A DNA stretch of 64,000 nt from Methylobacterium symbioticum (GTDB lineage: Bacteria; Pseudomonadota; Alphaproteobacteria; Rhizobiales; Beijerinckiaceae). Position 1 is the stretch's first letter; every line of letters begins with the position of its first letter. Location of the stretch: positions 1 through 64,000 of the forward strand of contig NZ_CABFPH010000014.1 in the NCBI RefSeq assembly GCF_902141845.1. The letters are read 5' to 3'. The translations under genes and the position numbers were made by a program. Under the pieces are notes generated by a model, which saw only the letters and a program-made list of their open reading frames with translations, was not told where the DNA came from and made no database searches. Below, in pieces: positions 25,904 to 34,713 of this stretch.

Positions 25904-26269
25904 TTACGGGGATCCGGGGAGCCGTTCGAGCAACCGCTCGGCCCGTCCCCAGAAGAAATCCTCACCCGGATAGCCCTCGATCCGGTCGAGCTCGGACCCG
26001 TCTTCGACGAGGACGAATGTCGGTGTGTAGCGGATCGGGCGCTTGAGCGTGAGTCCGGGAGGGAGGCCTGCGTCGAGATCGACACGGCGCAACGGCGCCC
26101 GCTTCCCGATATCCGTCTTCGGGTAGATCGGCCCGATCTCCTTGTCCCAGGCCTTGCACCACGGGCAGCCGCGCCGCTCGAACTTGATCAGCTCGGCGGC
26201 CTCAACGATGCCGGGCCATAGGGCGAACCCCCACGCCCCCGCCATGACGGCTCGCCTCGTTCCCCGCAT
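25904..26269 (-). CDS. soxS: SoxS periplasmic thioredoxin-like protein
   Basis: With the ATG at 26269 (MRGTRRAVMAG, GGGAAG upstream) the product has 121 residues. A signal peptide ends near residue 25 and the redox motif is CPWC (35-38) in FERRGCPWCKAWDKEI, the SoxS hallmark. SoxS reactivates SoxYZ by reducing the SoxY Cys arm. It is divergent from soxW and followed by soxR. Confidence 0.85.
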   Translation of the reverse strand: MRGTRRAVMAGAWGFALWPGIVEAAELIKFERRGCPWCKAWDKEIGPIYPKTDIGKRAPLRRVDLDAGLPPGLTLKRPIRYTPTFVLVEDGSELDRIEGYPGEDFFWGRAERLLERLPGSP

Positions 26270-26486
26270 CGGTCTTCCCAAGCCCAGGACCACTGATCCT
26301 TATATAGCAAAAGACGAATGTGTTCGAGGGGCATCGGCGCAGCCGCCGGGATCGTGATCGCCCTCGGCGCGGAGCCGCCGTCGTCCGCGCGGCTTCAATG
26401 GCAGCCGGATGTCAGGAGGACTAGATTGCCAGGGGCAGGACAATCGCTCTACACATGCAGAAACTAGAATATTTGGAGGGGACGCC
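26270..26486. promoter_or_regulatory. Divergent soxSR / soxW promoter region
   Basis: The region carries AT-rich islands at 26296-26316 (TTATATAGCAAAAG) and 26449-26476 (CTAGAATATTTGGAGG). They sit at promoter distance from soxS and soxW respectively. A GGAGGGG ribosome site precedes soxW. No perfect palindrome stands out; TCTA/TAGA short arms lie around 26451-26470. Confidence 0.4.
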
Positions 26487-27062
26487 ATGTCGACCCGGCG
26501 CCGGTTCCTGGCGGGTGCCCTCGCGCTCGGCCTGCCCTCCAGGGCCATGGCCCAAGCGATCCAGGGCGATGACGGCCTCTACCGGGAGCCCTGGTTCCTC
26601 GAAAGCTTCCTCGATCTCCCCGACGATCTGAAGTCCGCGCGGGAGCACGGCAAGCGCCTCGCCATCCTGTGGGAGCTGAAGGGCTGTCCCTTCTGCAAAC
26701 AGATCCACCTCGTGAACTTCGCAGATCCGGCGACGAGCGCCTTCATCCGCGAGCGTTTCGAGATCCTGCAACTGAATTTCATCGGTTCGCGGGAGGTCAC
26801 CGATTTCGACGGTCAGATCCTTCCCGAGAAGGCTTTCGCGGAGAAGTACGGCATCCGGTCCACGCCGACCATTCAGTTCTTTCCGGTGGAGGAGACGGCA
26901 CTCGCGGGCAAGACGCCCCAGCAGCGCGAGGTCCTGCGAGTGCGGGGCTACGTGCCGCCGGAGGAGTTCCGCCGGACTTTCGCCTTCGTGGCCGAGCGTG
27001 CCGACGAGCGGACGACCCTGCAGGATTACCTCCGCTCGCCGGAGGCGGCGCAGCGGGGCTGA
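26487..27062 (+). CDS. soxW: SoxW periplasmic thioredoxin
   Basis: The start at 26487 (MSTRRRFLAGA) gives a Tat-like signal and a 191-residue protein; upstream in-frame codons are non-coding. The thioredoxin fold has CPFC (67-70) and the cis-Pro segment STPTIQFFP near residue 133. SoxW receives electrons from the membrane SoxV/CcdA and acts in Sox cycle reactivation. It is the first gene of the rightward sox genes. Confidence 0.85.
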   Translation: MSTRRRFLAGALALGLPSRAMAQAIQGDDGLYREPWFLESFLDLPDDLKSAREHGKRLAILWELKGCPFCKQIHLVNFADPATSAFIRERFEILQLNFIGSREVTDFDGQILPEKAFAEKYGIRSTPTIQFFPVEETALAGKTPQQREVLRVRGYVPPEEFRRTFAFVAERADERTTLQDYLRSPEAAQRG

Positions 27063-27117
27063 CAGTCCCGCCGCGATAGTCAGCGGCCTCGCAATTCCAG
27101 CTTGACTTGAGAGCGAT

Positions 27118-27146
27118 CCACGTCAAACTTGCAATAATTCGCATAT
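27118..27146. promoter_or_regulatory. AT-rich dyad-like site upstream of soxX
   Basis: Reverse-complemented, it reads ATATGCGAATTATTGCAAG, resembling the ATATG-AATT-TGCA palindrome before the peroxiredoxin gene at 19232. It lies in the 167-bp gap between soxW and soxX, about 85 bp before the soxX start. It may be an operator giving soxX its own control. Confidence 0.4.
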
Positions 27147-27229
27147 GTCGATGGGTTTGCCCGCCGGCAGAGCGAGCGGTTCGAGACGACCGCACTCGCC
27201 GCAAAGACGGCGCACCGAGGAAACGCCAG

Positions 27230-27706
27230 ATGCGCAGGCCGATCACAGCCTTTGCGCTCGCGGGACTTTGCGTCCTCGCGACCGCCGCCGGAGCCGAGAC
27301 GGCTTCCACCGGGCTCGCCCCGTTCAAGATCGTCGCCATCGATGGCAGCGACTCAATCCCCGAGCCGCTCACCGACAAGCCGGGGGATGCGGCGGCCGGC
27401 GCGAAGGTCGTCGTGAACCGGCGCCAGGGCAATTGCCTCGGCTGCCATCAGGTCTCGTCGCTCAAGGGCGAATCTTTCCACGGCGAGGTCGGGCCCTCCC
27501 TCGATGGCGTCGCGGGCCGGTGGGACGCGGCCCACCTGCGGATGATCGTCGTCAACCCGAAGCACGTCTTCACCGAGGCGACCGTGATGCCGGCCTTCTA
27601 CCGGATCGACGGCCTCAACCGCGTGCGCGCCGAATTCCAGGGCAAGCCGATCCTGACCGCGCAGCAGGTCGAGGACGTCGTCGCCTACCTCACGACCTTG
27701 AAGTGA
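27230..27706 (+). CDS. soxX: SoxX monoheme cytochrome c
   Basis: The start at 27230 (MRRPITAFALAG) gives 158 residues with a signal peptide cleaved near residue 22. The heme site is CLGCH (69-73) in RRQGNCLGCHQVSS, and the Met ligand is in ATVMPAFYR near residue 120. SoxX with SoxA oxidatively links thiosulfate to the SoxY Cys. It is 27 bp upstream of soxY. Confidence 0.9.
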   Translation: MRRPITAFALAGLCVLATAAGAETASTGLAPFKIVAIDGSDSIPEPLTDKPGDAAAGAKVVVNRRQGNCLGCHQVSSLKGESFHGEVGPSLDGVAGRWDAAHLRMIVVNPKHVFTEATVMPAFYRIDGLNRVRAEFQGKPILTAQQVEDVVAYLTTLK

Positions 27707-27733
27707 TCTCGCGGGCTGAAGGAGCCGCTTGCC

Positions 27734-28204
27734 ATGACCTCTGCCAAGATCCCCGCAATGAGCCGCCGCCAAGCCCTGGCCTTCGGCACCGGCGCCATGG
27801 TGGCCACCGCCTTCGCTTTCCGCGCCGGCCCGGCCCTGGCGGCGAAGCCCGCGACCGATGAGGCCATCAAGGCCTTCACCCGCGGCAAGGAGCCGGTGAA
27901 GGGCAGGGTCAAGCTCGAACTCCCCGAGATCGCCGAGAACGGCAACACGGTGCCGATGACGGTGAGCGTCGACGGGCCGATGACGGCGGAAAGCTACGTC
28001 GAGGAGGTGATGATCGTCGCCGAGGGCAATCCGAACCCCGGCGTCATCAGCTTCCACTTCACGCCGTCGAGCGTCGCGGAGGCGAACACCCGGATCCGTC
28101 TCGCAGAGACCCAGAACGTCATCGCGGTCGCCCGCATGAACGACGGCTCGGTGTTCAGCGACGTCCGCCAGGTGAAGGTCACCATCGGCGGCTGCGGCGG
28201 CTAA
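27734..28204 (+). CDS. soxY: SoxY sulfur carrier protein
   Basis: The 156-residue protein has a Tat signal (SRRQALAFGTGA) and ends in the defining swinging arm GGCGG, with the substrate-binding Cys at 154. With SoxZ it carries the sulfur substrate through the Sox cycle in the periplasm. It follows soxX and precedes soxZ by 39 bp. Confidence 0.95.
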   Translation: MTSAKIPAMSRRQALAFGTGAMVATAFAFRAGPALAAKPATDEAIKAFTRGKEPVKGRVKLELPEIAENGNTVPMTVSVDGPMTAESYVEEVMIVAEGNPNPGVISFHFTPSSVAEANTRIRLAETQNVIAVARMNDGSVFSDVRQVKVTIGGCGG

Positions 28205-28243
28205 CCCATACGCGACAGCATCGAACGAGGACGGGAGGACCAC

Positions 28244-28573
28244 ATGGCCGACGTGAAGCCGCGGATCAAACTGGACAAGAAGGAGGTCGCCAAGGGCGGC
28301 ATCATCGAGGTGAAGACGCTCGTCTCCCACACGATGGAGTCCGGCCAGCGCAAGGACAAGGACGGGAAGACGATCCCGCGCAAGATCCTGAACAAGTTCA
28401 CCTGTGACCTGAACGGCAAGACGATCTTCAGCGCCGATATCGAGAGCGCAGTCTCCGCCAATCCCTACTTCCAGTTCAAGATCAAGCCCGAAGAATCCGG
28501 AGCGCTGACTTTTACCTGGGTCGATGACGACGGGTCGAAGATCCAGGCCACCGAGCAGATCAAGGTCGCCTGA
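28244..28573 (+). CDS. soxZ: SoxZ sulfur carrier partner
   Basis: The 109-residue protein without a signal peptide matches SoxZ (ADVKPRIKLDK, VKTLVSHTMESGQRKDKDGK, FTWVDDDGS). It travels to the periplasm with SoxY by Tat hitchhiking. Its start has AGGACGGGAGG upstream. Confidence 0.94.
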   Translation: MADVKPRIKLDKKEVAKGGIIEVKTLVSHTMESGQRKDKDGKTIPRKILNKFTCDLNGKTIFSADIESAVSANPYFQFKIKPEESGALTFTWVDDDGSKIQATEQIKVA

Positions 28574-28632
28574 CGCGCGCCCGGGGCCGTTCGCCCCGGA
28601 GCGCCTCCCCCCGCCGCGCCGGAGCCCTCACC

Positions 28633-29496
28633 ATGGTCCGCCCAACTCTCGCCTTTACAGCGCTCGCGCTCGTCGCGTTGGCCGTCGCGCCGCACGCGCA
28701 GGACATGCCGTCGGCGCCCGCCGCGAAGGAGCCGTCCGAGCGCCCGGCGTGGCAGGCGCACGGCATGAAGCCCCAGAACCCGAATTCTCCGTTCGAGGAA
28801 GTCGTCTCGGGCCTGTATTTCCGTTCCAAGGAAACGCAGGAGATGCAGGCCGACGACTTCAACAATCCGGGCTTCCTCGCCGTCGAGCAGGGCGAGGAAC
28901 TCTGGTCGAAGGTCGATGGCACGGCCGGCAAGTCCTGCGCGAGCTGCCACAACGAGGCCTCGACCTCGATGAAGGGCGTCGCGGCTGCCTATCCGAAGTG
29001 GAACGAGAAGCTCGGGAAGCCAATCAATCTGGAGCAGCGGATCAACATCTGCCGCAGCGGCGCCCTGAAGGCCGAGCCTTTCGTCTTCGGCTCGCCCGAA
29101 CTCACGGCCATGACCACCTACATCCGCAACCAGTCCCGGGGGATGCCGGTCGCCGTGAAGGTGGACGGGCCGATGACGCCCTGGTTCGAGCGCGGCAAAT
29201 CGCTGTACTACCAGCGGAACGGCCAGCTCGATCTCGCCTGCGCGAGCTGCCACGAAAAGAACCACGGCAAGTATCTCCGGGCCGATTTCCTCAGCCAGGG
29301 GCAGAGCAACGGCTTCCCCGTCTACCGCCTACGTGACCAGCGGCTGGTGCCGCTGCACGAGCGCATGGAGGGCTGCATGCAGGACGTCCGGGCCACGCCG
29401 TTCAAGCCGCTCTCCGACGAGTTCCTCGCCCTGGAGACCTACGTCGCGTGGCGCGGCCTCGGCCTTCCGGTCGAGACGCCCGCCGTGCGCAACTGA
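28633..29496 (+). CDS. soxA: SoxA diheme cytochrome c
   Basis: The 287-residue secreted protein has two CxxCH sites, CASCH at 102-106 and at 203-207, plus Cys140 (INICRSG) and Cys248 (MEGCMQD). Cys248 corresponds to the persulfide-modified active-site Cys ligand of SoxA. SoxAX starts the Sox cycle by coupling thiosulfate to SoxY. It follows soxZ by 59 bp and precedes soxB by 15 bp. Confidence 0.93.
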   Translation: MVRPTLAFTALALVALAVAPHAQDMPSAPAAKEPSERPAWQAHGMKPQNPNSPFEEVVSGLYFRSKETQEMQADDFNNPGFLAVEQGEELWSKVDGTAGKSCASCHNEASTSMKGVAAAYPKWNEKLGKPINLEQRINICRSGALKAEPFVFGSPELTAMTTYIRNQSRGMPVAVKVDGPMTPWFERGKSLYYQRNGQLDLACASCHEKNHGKYLRADFLSQGQSNGFPVYRLRDQRLVPLHERMEGCMQDVRATPFKPLSDEFLALETYVAWRGLGLPVETPAVRN

Positions 29497-29511
29497 GGGT
29501 CGGATCGTCCC

Positions 29512-31191
29512 ATGACCTCACGCCGCGACTTCCTGCAGATCGCCGCCGCCACCGCGGCCCTGGTGCCGACGGGCTGGATCCGCGCCTTCGCCCAGCAGCG
29601 CCTGACCCAGTACGACCTCCTGGCCTTCGAGCCGATGGGCAACGTCACCCTGGTCCACCTGACCGACATCCACGCGCAGTTGCGGCCCGTGCTGTTCCGC
29701 GAGCCCTCGACCAATCTCGGGGTGGGCGAGGCGCGCGGTCAGGTCCCCCACGTCACCGGACGCGCCTACCTCGACCTCTACGGCATCCCCGGCGGCTCGC
29801 CGCTGGCCTATGCGCTGACGCCGGAGGACTACGTCGCGCTCGCCCGCAGCTACGGCCGGATGGGCGGCCTCGACCGGATCGCCACGGTGCTCGACGCGAT
29901 CCGCGCCGAGCGCGGCGACAAGGTGCTGTTCCTCGACGGCGGCGACACTTGGCAGAACAGCTACACCTCGATGGTGAGCAAGGGCCAGGACATGGTCGAC
30001 TGCATGGCGCTGCTGAAGCCCGACGCCATGACCGGCCACTGGGAGTTCACCCTCGGCACCGAGCGGGTGAAGGAGATCGTGGACGGGCTCGGCTGCCCGT
30101 TCCTCGGCCAGAACGTCCGCGACGCGGAGTGGAACGAGCCAGCCTTCGAGTCCACGAAGATGTTCGAGCGCGGCGGCGCGAAGGTCGCGGTGATCGGGCA
30201 GGCCTTCCCCTACACGCCCATCGCCAACCCGCGCTGGATGATCCCGAACTGGTCCTTCGGCATCCGCGAGGAGGATGTGCAGGCGAGCGTCGACAACGCC
30301 CGGAAAGAGGGCGCCGACCTCGTCGTGCTGCTCTCTCACAACGGGTTCGACGTCGACCGCAAGCTCGCCTCGCGGGTGAAGGGAATCGACGTCGTCCTGA
30401 CCGGTCACACGCACGATGCGCTGCCGCAGGCGGTAAAGGTCGGCAACACCCTGCTCATCGCCTCGGGCAGCCACGGCAAGTTCCTCACCCGCGTCGACCT
30501 CGACGTGCGGGACGGCGCCGTGAAGGGCTACCGCTCGAAGCTCATCCCGATCTTCTCCGATGTCATCGCCCCGCAGAAGGCGATGGCGGCCAAGATCCAG
30601 GCGATCCGCGCGCCCCACGAGGCGATGCTGAGCCAGGAACTTGGGCGGACCGAGGCCCTGCTCTACCGGCGCGGCAACTTCAACGGCACCCTCGACGACC
30701 TGATCTGCGACGCGCTCCTGTCCGAGCGCGAGGCCGACATCGCCCTCTCGCCCGGCTTCCGCTGGGGCACGACCCTCCTGCCCGGGCAAGCGATCACCCA
30801 CGAGGACGTCTACAACGCCACCGCCATCACCTACCCGGCGGCCTACCGGATGCCCATGACCGGCGCCCGGCTGAAGGAGGTGCTGGAGGACGTGGCCGAC
30901 AACCTGTTCAACGCCGATCCCTACTACCAGCAGGGGGGCGACATGGTGCGGGTGGGGGGCGTGTCCTACGCCATCGATGTCGCCCGCCCGGCCGGAAGCC
31001 GCATCTCCGACCTGACCCTGCTGCGCACCGGCAAACCCATCGAGGCCGGCAGCAGCTACACCGTGGCGGGCTGGGCGAGCGTCAACGAGGGGACCGAGGG
31101 TCCGCCGATCTGGGACGTCGTCGCCTCGCACATCAAGGCCAAGAAGACGGTGAACCCGACGCCCGCGCAGGTCACCGTCCGTGGCGCCTAG
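29512..31191 (+). CDS. soxB: SoxB thiosulfohydrolase
   Basis: The 559-residue protein has a Tat signal (SRRDFLQIAAA) and 5'-nucleotidase/metallophosphoesterase motifs: LTDIHAQ (near 61), DGGDTWQNS (near 143), and GHTHDALP (near 300). The two Mn ions hydrolyse the sulfone from SoxY. Length and motif order are standard. It ends the soxXYZAB unit, followed by an inverted repeat before soxC. Confidence 0.95.
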   Translation: MTSRRDFLQIAAATAALVPTGWIRAFAQQRLTQYDLLAFEPMGNVTLVHLTDIHAQLRPVLFREPSTNLGVGEARGQVPHVTGRAYLDLYGIPGGSPLAYALTPEDYVALARSYGRMGGLDRIATVLDAIRAERGDKVLFLDGGDTWQNSYTSMVSKGQDMVDCMALLKPDAMTGHWEFTLGTERVKEIVDGLGCPFLGQNVRDAEWNEPAFESTKMFERGGAKVAVIGQAFPYTPIANPRWMIPNWSFGIREEDVQASVDNARKEGADLVVLLSHNGFDVDRKLASRVKGIDVVLTGHTHDALPQAVKVGNTLLIASGSHGKFLTRVDLDVRDGAVKGYRSKLIPIFSDVIAPQKAMAAKIQAIRAPHEAMLSQELGRTEALLYRRGNFNGTLDDLICDALLSEREADIALSPGFRWGTTLLPGQAITHEDVYNATAITYPAAYRMPMTGARLKEVLEDVADNLFNADPYYQQGGDMVRVGGVSYAIDVARPAGSRISDLTLLRTGKPIEAGSSYTVAGWASVNEGTEGPPIWDVVASHIKAKKTVNPTPAQVTVRGA

Positions 31192-31196
31192 TCGTC

Positions 31197-31227
31197 TTCA
31201 AGATATTCACACATTGCCATACTTGAA
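31197..31227. promoter_or_regulatory. Inverted repeat between soxB and soxC
   Basis: TTCAAGATAT and ATACTTGAA are near-perfect opposed arms around 12 bases, 18 bases before soxC. This suggests that soxCD has its own regulated promoter rather than simple read-through from soxB. It could also act as a transcript hairpin. Confidence 0.5.
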
Positions 31228-31244
31228 ACAGTTCGGAGAGACCG

Positions 31245-32552
31245 ATGTCTGAACCGAAGCCGCGCCCCGATCCGTCCGGGCCGACCTCCCGCCGATCCTT
31301 CCTGCGCACCGGCCTCGCCTTGGGCGGAGCGGTCGGCGCCGGGGTGGGAACCGGCGCTTTCGCGGGCCGTGCGGCCGCCGCCGCGCCGGAGGCCAAGAAC
31401 CTGCCGCCGAACGTGCCGGAATGGTCGCAATCCCTCGGTGACGGTGTCGTGAGCCGGCCCTATGGCCGCCCCTCGAAGTTCGAGGCGGACGTGATCCGCC
31501 GCGACGTTGAATGGCTGACCGCCTCTCGCCAGAGCTCGGTGAGCTTCACGCCGCTGCACCAGCTTGAGGGGATCATCACCCCCAACGGTCTCGGCTTCGA
31601 GCGCCACCATGGCGGCATCGCCGAGATCGACCCGGCCGAGCACCGGTTGATGATCCACGGCCTCGTTGAGAAGCCGCTGATGCTGACGCTGGAGGACATC
31701 AAGCGCTTCCCCCGCGTCAACCGGATCGCCTTCCTCGAATGCGCGGCCAATTCCGGCATGGAGTGGAAGGGCGCGCAGCTCAACGGCTGCCAGTTCACCC
31801 ACGGCATGATCCACTGCGTCATGTACACGGGCGTGCCGCTCAAGCGCCTCCTCGAAGAGGCGGGTCTCAAGACGAACGCCAAGTGGCTGCTGCCGGAGGG
31901 GGCGGACGCCGCGGCGATGACCCGCTCGGTGCCGATCGAGAAGGCGCTCGACGACGCCATCGTCGCCTACGCCATGAACGGCGAGGCGCTCTATCCCGAG
32001 CACGGCTACCCGCTGCGCCTCGTCCTGCCCGGCTGGCAGGGCAATATGTGGGTGAAGTGGCTGCGCCGGATCAAGGTCGGCGACGAGCCCTGGCACACCC
32101 GCGAGGAGACCTCGAAGTACACGGCCCTCATGCCGGACGGACAGGCGCGGCGCTTCACCTGGGCCATGGACGCGAAGTCCGTGATCACCAATCCAAGCCC
32201 GCAGGCGCCGATCCACGGCAAGGGCTTCACCGTGCTCTCGGGCCTCGCTTGGTCGGGACGCGGGGCGATCAAGGGCGTGGACGTCTCCCTCGATGGCGGC
32301 CGCAACTGGCGCGCCGCCCGCCTCGACGGTCCGGTCCTCGATAAGGCGCTGACGCGCTTTTATTACGAGTTCGACTGGAACGGTGAGCCGCTGCTGCTCC
32401 AGTCCCGCGCCAGGGACGAGACCGGCTATGTGCAGCCGACCAAGGCGGCTTTGCGCCAGCATCGCGGCCTGAACTCGATCTACCACAACAACGGCATTCA
32501 GACCTGGCACGTGCTGCCCAGCGGGGAGATCGAGAATGTCGAGGTCGCGTAA
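31245..32552 (+). CDS. soxC: SoxC molybdenum sulfane dehydrogenase subunit
   Basis: The 435-residue protein has a Tat signal (SRRSFLRTGLALGG) and a sulfite-oxidase fold. The Mo-ligating Cys is at about 166 in AFLECAANSGMEW, and a dimerisation domain starts near residue 300 (GLAWSGRGAIKGVDVSLDGG). With SoxD it removes electrons from SoxY-bound sulfane sulfur, which gives full oxidation to sulfate without sulfur globules. It overlaps soxD by 17 bp. Confidence 0.94.
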   Translation: MSEPKPRPDPSGPTSRRSFLRTGLALGGAVGAGVGTGAFAGRAAAAAPEAKNLPPNVPEWSQSLGDGVVSRPYGRPSKFEADVIRRDVEWLTASRQSSVSFTPLHQLEGIITPNGLGFERHHGGIAEIDPAEHRLMIHGLVEKPLMLTLEDIKRFPRVNRIAFLECAANSGMEWKGAQLNGCQFTHGMIHCVMYTGVPLKRLLEEAGLKTNAKWLLPEGADAAAMTRSVPIEKALDDAIVAYAMNGEALYPEHGYPLRLVLPGWQGNMWVKWLRRIKVGDEPWHTREETSKYTALMPDGQARRFTWAMDAKSVITNPSPQAPIHGKGFTVLSGLAWSGRGAIKGVDVSLDGGRNWRAARLDGPVLDKALTRFYYEFDWNGEPLLLQSRARDETGYVQPTKAALRQHRGLNSIYHNNGIQTWHVLPSGEIENVEVA

Positions 32553-33213
32553 CCTCATTCCGGCCGCGCTCGCAGCCGCCCTCCTGGCCGCGACGCCGGT
32601 GGCGGCCGAGCGCCTAAACATCGGCCGCGCGGCAACGCCCGAGGAAATCAAGGGCTGGGACATCGACGTGCGGCCGGACGGCCAGGGGCTTCCGGTCGGC
32701 AAGGGCACGGCGGCGCTGGGCGAGACCATCTTCCAGGAGCGCTGCGCCAGCTGCCACGGCGAGTTCGGCGAAGGCGCGGGCCGGTGGCCGGAACTCGCGG
32801 GCGGATCCGGGACCTTGAAGTCGGAAAACCCGGTCAAGACCATCGGGTCCTACTGGCCCTATGTCTCGACGGTCTTCGACTTCGTGCACCGGGCGATGCC
32901 GTTCGGCGCGGCCCAGACCCTGACGCCGGATGAGACCTACTCGGTCACGGCCTATCTCCTCTATCTCAACGACATCCTGAAGGATCAGGATTTCGAGGTG
33001 AACGAGAAGAACCTCGCCAGCATCCGCCTGCCGAACGAGAAGAACTTCTTCATGGACGACCGCCAGACGGCGGAGAAGGAGTTCTGGACGGCCAAGCCCT
33101 GCATGACGAACTGCCTGCCCAAAGAGGCGACGATTACGAGCCATGCGCGCATCCTCGACGTGACGCCCGACAAGGCCCCCGACTCCGCGAAGAAGGCGCC
33201 GCCAGTCCAATGA
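32536..33213 (+). CDS. soxD: SoxD cytochrome c subunit, short monoheme form
   Basis: The 225-residue secreted protein has one heme site CASCH (70-74) and a Met ligand in MPFGAAQ near residue 131. It lacks the second cytochrome domain of the roughly 380-residue diheme Paracoccus SoxD. The C-terminus has CMTNC, which might bind metal or form a disulfide. It overlaps soxC and is coupled to the next gene by ATGA. Confidence 0.88.
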   Translation: MSRSRNLIPAALAAALLAATPVAAERLNIGRAATPEEIKGWDIDVRPDGQGLPVGKGTAALGETIFQERCASCHGEFGEGAGRWPELAGGSGTLKSENPVKTIGSYWPYVSTVFDFVHRAMPFGAAQTLTPDETYSVTAYLLYLNDILKDQDFEVNEKNLASIRLPNEKNFFMDDRQTAEKEFWTAKPCMTNCLPKEATITSHARILDVTPDKAPDSAKKAPPVQ

Positions 33214-34160
33214 CGACTGGCGCCGCCGTCCCCGGATCGCGCTGCGACAGGCGTCTCTTCATGGCGGGGCTCGCGGCGGGTCTCGCGGGCGCGTGGCCGA
33301 CCGGCCGCGCGTCCGCCAACCCGGCGGCGGCGTTGACGGTCGGCGGCGCCTCCGTGGAGACGGCGAGCGACGGCACGCTGTCCTCCTCCCTCGCCTTCAT
33401 GCTGCCCGATACGCCGCGCGACGAGATGCAGGCCGTCTTCAGGGCCGAGGGCCAGCGCGCGGAGGCCGCGCCGATCCCGACGAACGCGAGCCTCGTGCGG
33501 ATCGGCTCTGAGATCATCCTGATCGATGCCGGCTCGGGCAACTCCTTCCAGCCGACGGCGGGCAAGCTCGGAGAGACATTGGAGAGCCGGAACATTTCGC
33601 GCGAGGCGATCACCCAGGTCGTGTTCACGCACGCCCATCCCGATCATCTCTGGGGCGCGATCGACGATTTCGACGACAGCGAACGGTTTCCCAATGCCCG
33701 CTACGTGGTGCCGGCGGCGGAATGGGATTTTTGGACCCGCGACGACGTCGAGACCCTGGTGCCCGACTGGCTGAAGGGTCTCTCCGTGGGCTCGCGACGG
33801 ACCCTGCGCCGCCTTGAGGCGAAGGTGGAGCGCCGCAGGCCCGGCGAGAGCATCGCCCCCGGCCTCACTTACGTCGCGACGCCGGGGCATACACCCGGCC
33901 ACGCCTCCGTACTCGTCGAAGCGGGACGGGATCAGGTACTGATCGGCGGAGATGCCCTGAGCCATGCAGTTCTGTCGTTCCGGCGTCCCGCCTGGGCGTT
34001 CGGAAGCGATCTCGACCGCGACCTCGCTTCCTGCACCCGCCTGACCCTGCTGGACCGGTTGGCGAACGAGCGGATGACGCTCGTTGGCTTTCATCTCCCG
34101 GGCTCGGGCGTCGGACATGTCGAGCGTGCCGGCGACAGCTATCGATTCTTGCAGACCTGA
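33210..34160 (+). CDS. soxH: SoxH-like exported metallo-beta-lactamase-fold hydrolase
   Basis: The 316-residue protein has an N-terminal export signal (RRLFMAGLAAGLAGAWP) and the MBL motifs FTHAHPDH near residue 140 and TPGHTPGHASV near 228, then GGDALS. SoxH and related periplasmic MBL proteins end many sox operons; their reaction is not established, with a thiol-ester or sulfur compound hydrolase proposed. It overlaps soxD by 4 bp. Confidence 0.78.
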   Translation: MTTGAAVPGSRCDRRLFMAGLAAGLAGAWPTGRASANPAAALTVGGASVETASDGTLSSSLAFMLPDTPRDEMQAVFRAEGQRAEAAPIPTNASLVRIGSEIILIDAGSGNSFQPTAGKLGETLESRNISREAITQVVFTHAHPDHLWGAIDDFDDSERFPNARYVVPAAEWDFWTRDDVETLVPDWLKGLSVGSRRTLRRLEAKVERRRPGESIAPGLTYVATPGHTPGHASVLVEAGRDQVLIGGDALSHAVLSFRRPAWAFGSDLDRDLASCTRLTLLDRLANERMTLVGFHLPGSGVGHVERAGDSYRFLQT

Positions 34161-34223
34161 CGAGACGGCTCCAAGAGGAGCGCGCGTCTCGGATCAGGAT
34201 CGTTCGACAACGGAGGGGACGAG

Positions 34224-34685
34224 ATGATGCTGTCGCGCAGGGGCGTGTCCGGATTGGCCGCACTGCTGGCTGGGCTCGGAGCGAGCAGGGCCACGGCGGC
34301 TCCGGCAACCGGCCCGAAGACCCACCGGGTCGCGATGCAGGTCAGTTCCCGCGAGGGCGGCGTGTTCGATCTCGCCCTCAACAATGCGGTCAACCTCGCG
34401 CGCGAATACAGCGAGCAGGCCGAGGAACTGGAAGTCGAGATCGTCGCCTATGGCCCAGGCCTGCACATGCTGCGGGCCGACACATCGCCCGTCACGGCGA
34501 GGATCCATTCCATCAGCGAGAGCGTGCCGGGGATCGTCCTCTCGGCCTGCGGCAACACCGTCAAGGCCATGGAGAAGGCCGAGGGGCATTCGCTGGAATT
34601 GCTGCCCCACGTCGGCATCGTTCCGGCGGGGGCGGTCCGTCTCGTGACCCTTCAGGAAGCAGGATGGAGCTACCTGCGCGTTTAA
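34224..34685 (+). CDS. Exported DsrE-family protein in the sox locus
   Basis: The 153-residue protein has an export signal (LSRRGVSGLAALLAGLGA). A DsrE fold follows, with strands KTHRVAMQVSS, VEIVAYGPGLHML and GIVLSACGNTVKAMEK, in which the Cys near residue 113 matches the DsrE sulfur-carrying Cys. GGAGGGG precedes the double ATG. It closes the rightward sox genes and may carry sulfur in the periplasm. Two other exported DsrE-like proteins occur at 13715 and 41381. Confidence 0.75.
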   Translation: MMLSRRGVSGLAALLAGLGASRATAAPATGPKTHRVAMQVSSREGGVFDLALNNAVNLAREYSEQAEELEVEIVAYGPGLHMLRADTSPVTARIHSISESVPGIVLSACGNTVKAMEKAEGHSLELLPHVGIVPAGAVRLVTLQEAGWSYLRV

Positions 34686-34713
34686 CTGGGTCCGGTGGGG
34701 CGACGAACTCGTC

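Noticed and set aside
29518..31131. Long minus-strand open frame opposite soxB
   Set aside because: soxB is certain by motifs and operon position. The antisense frame has no motif or ribosome site.
31188..32843. Long minus-strand open frame opposite soxC
   Set aside because: Shadow of soxC/soxD; no recognisable protein.
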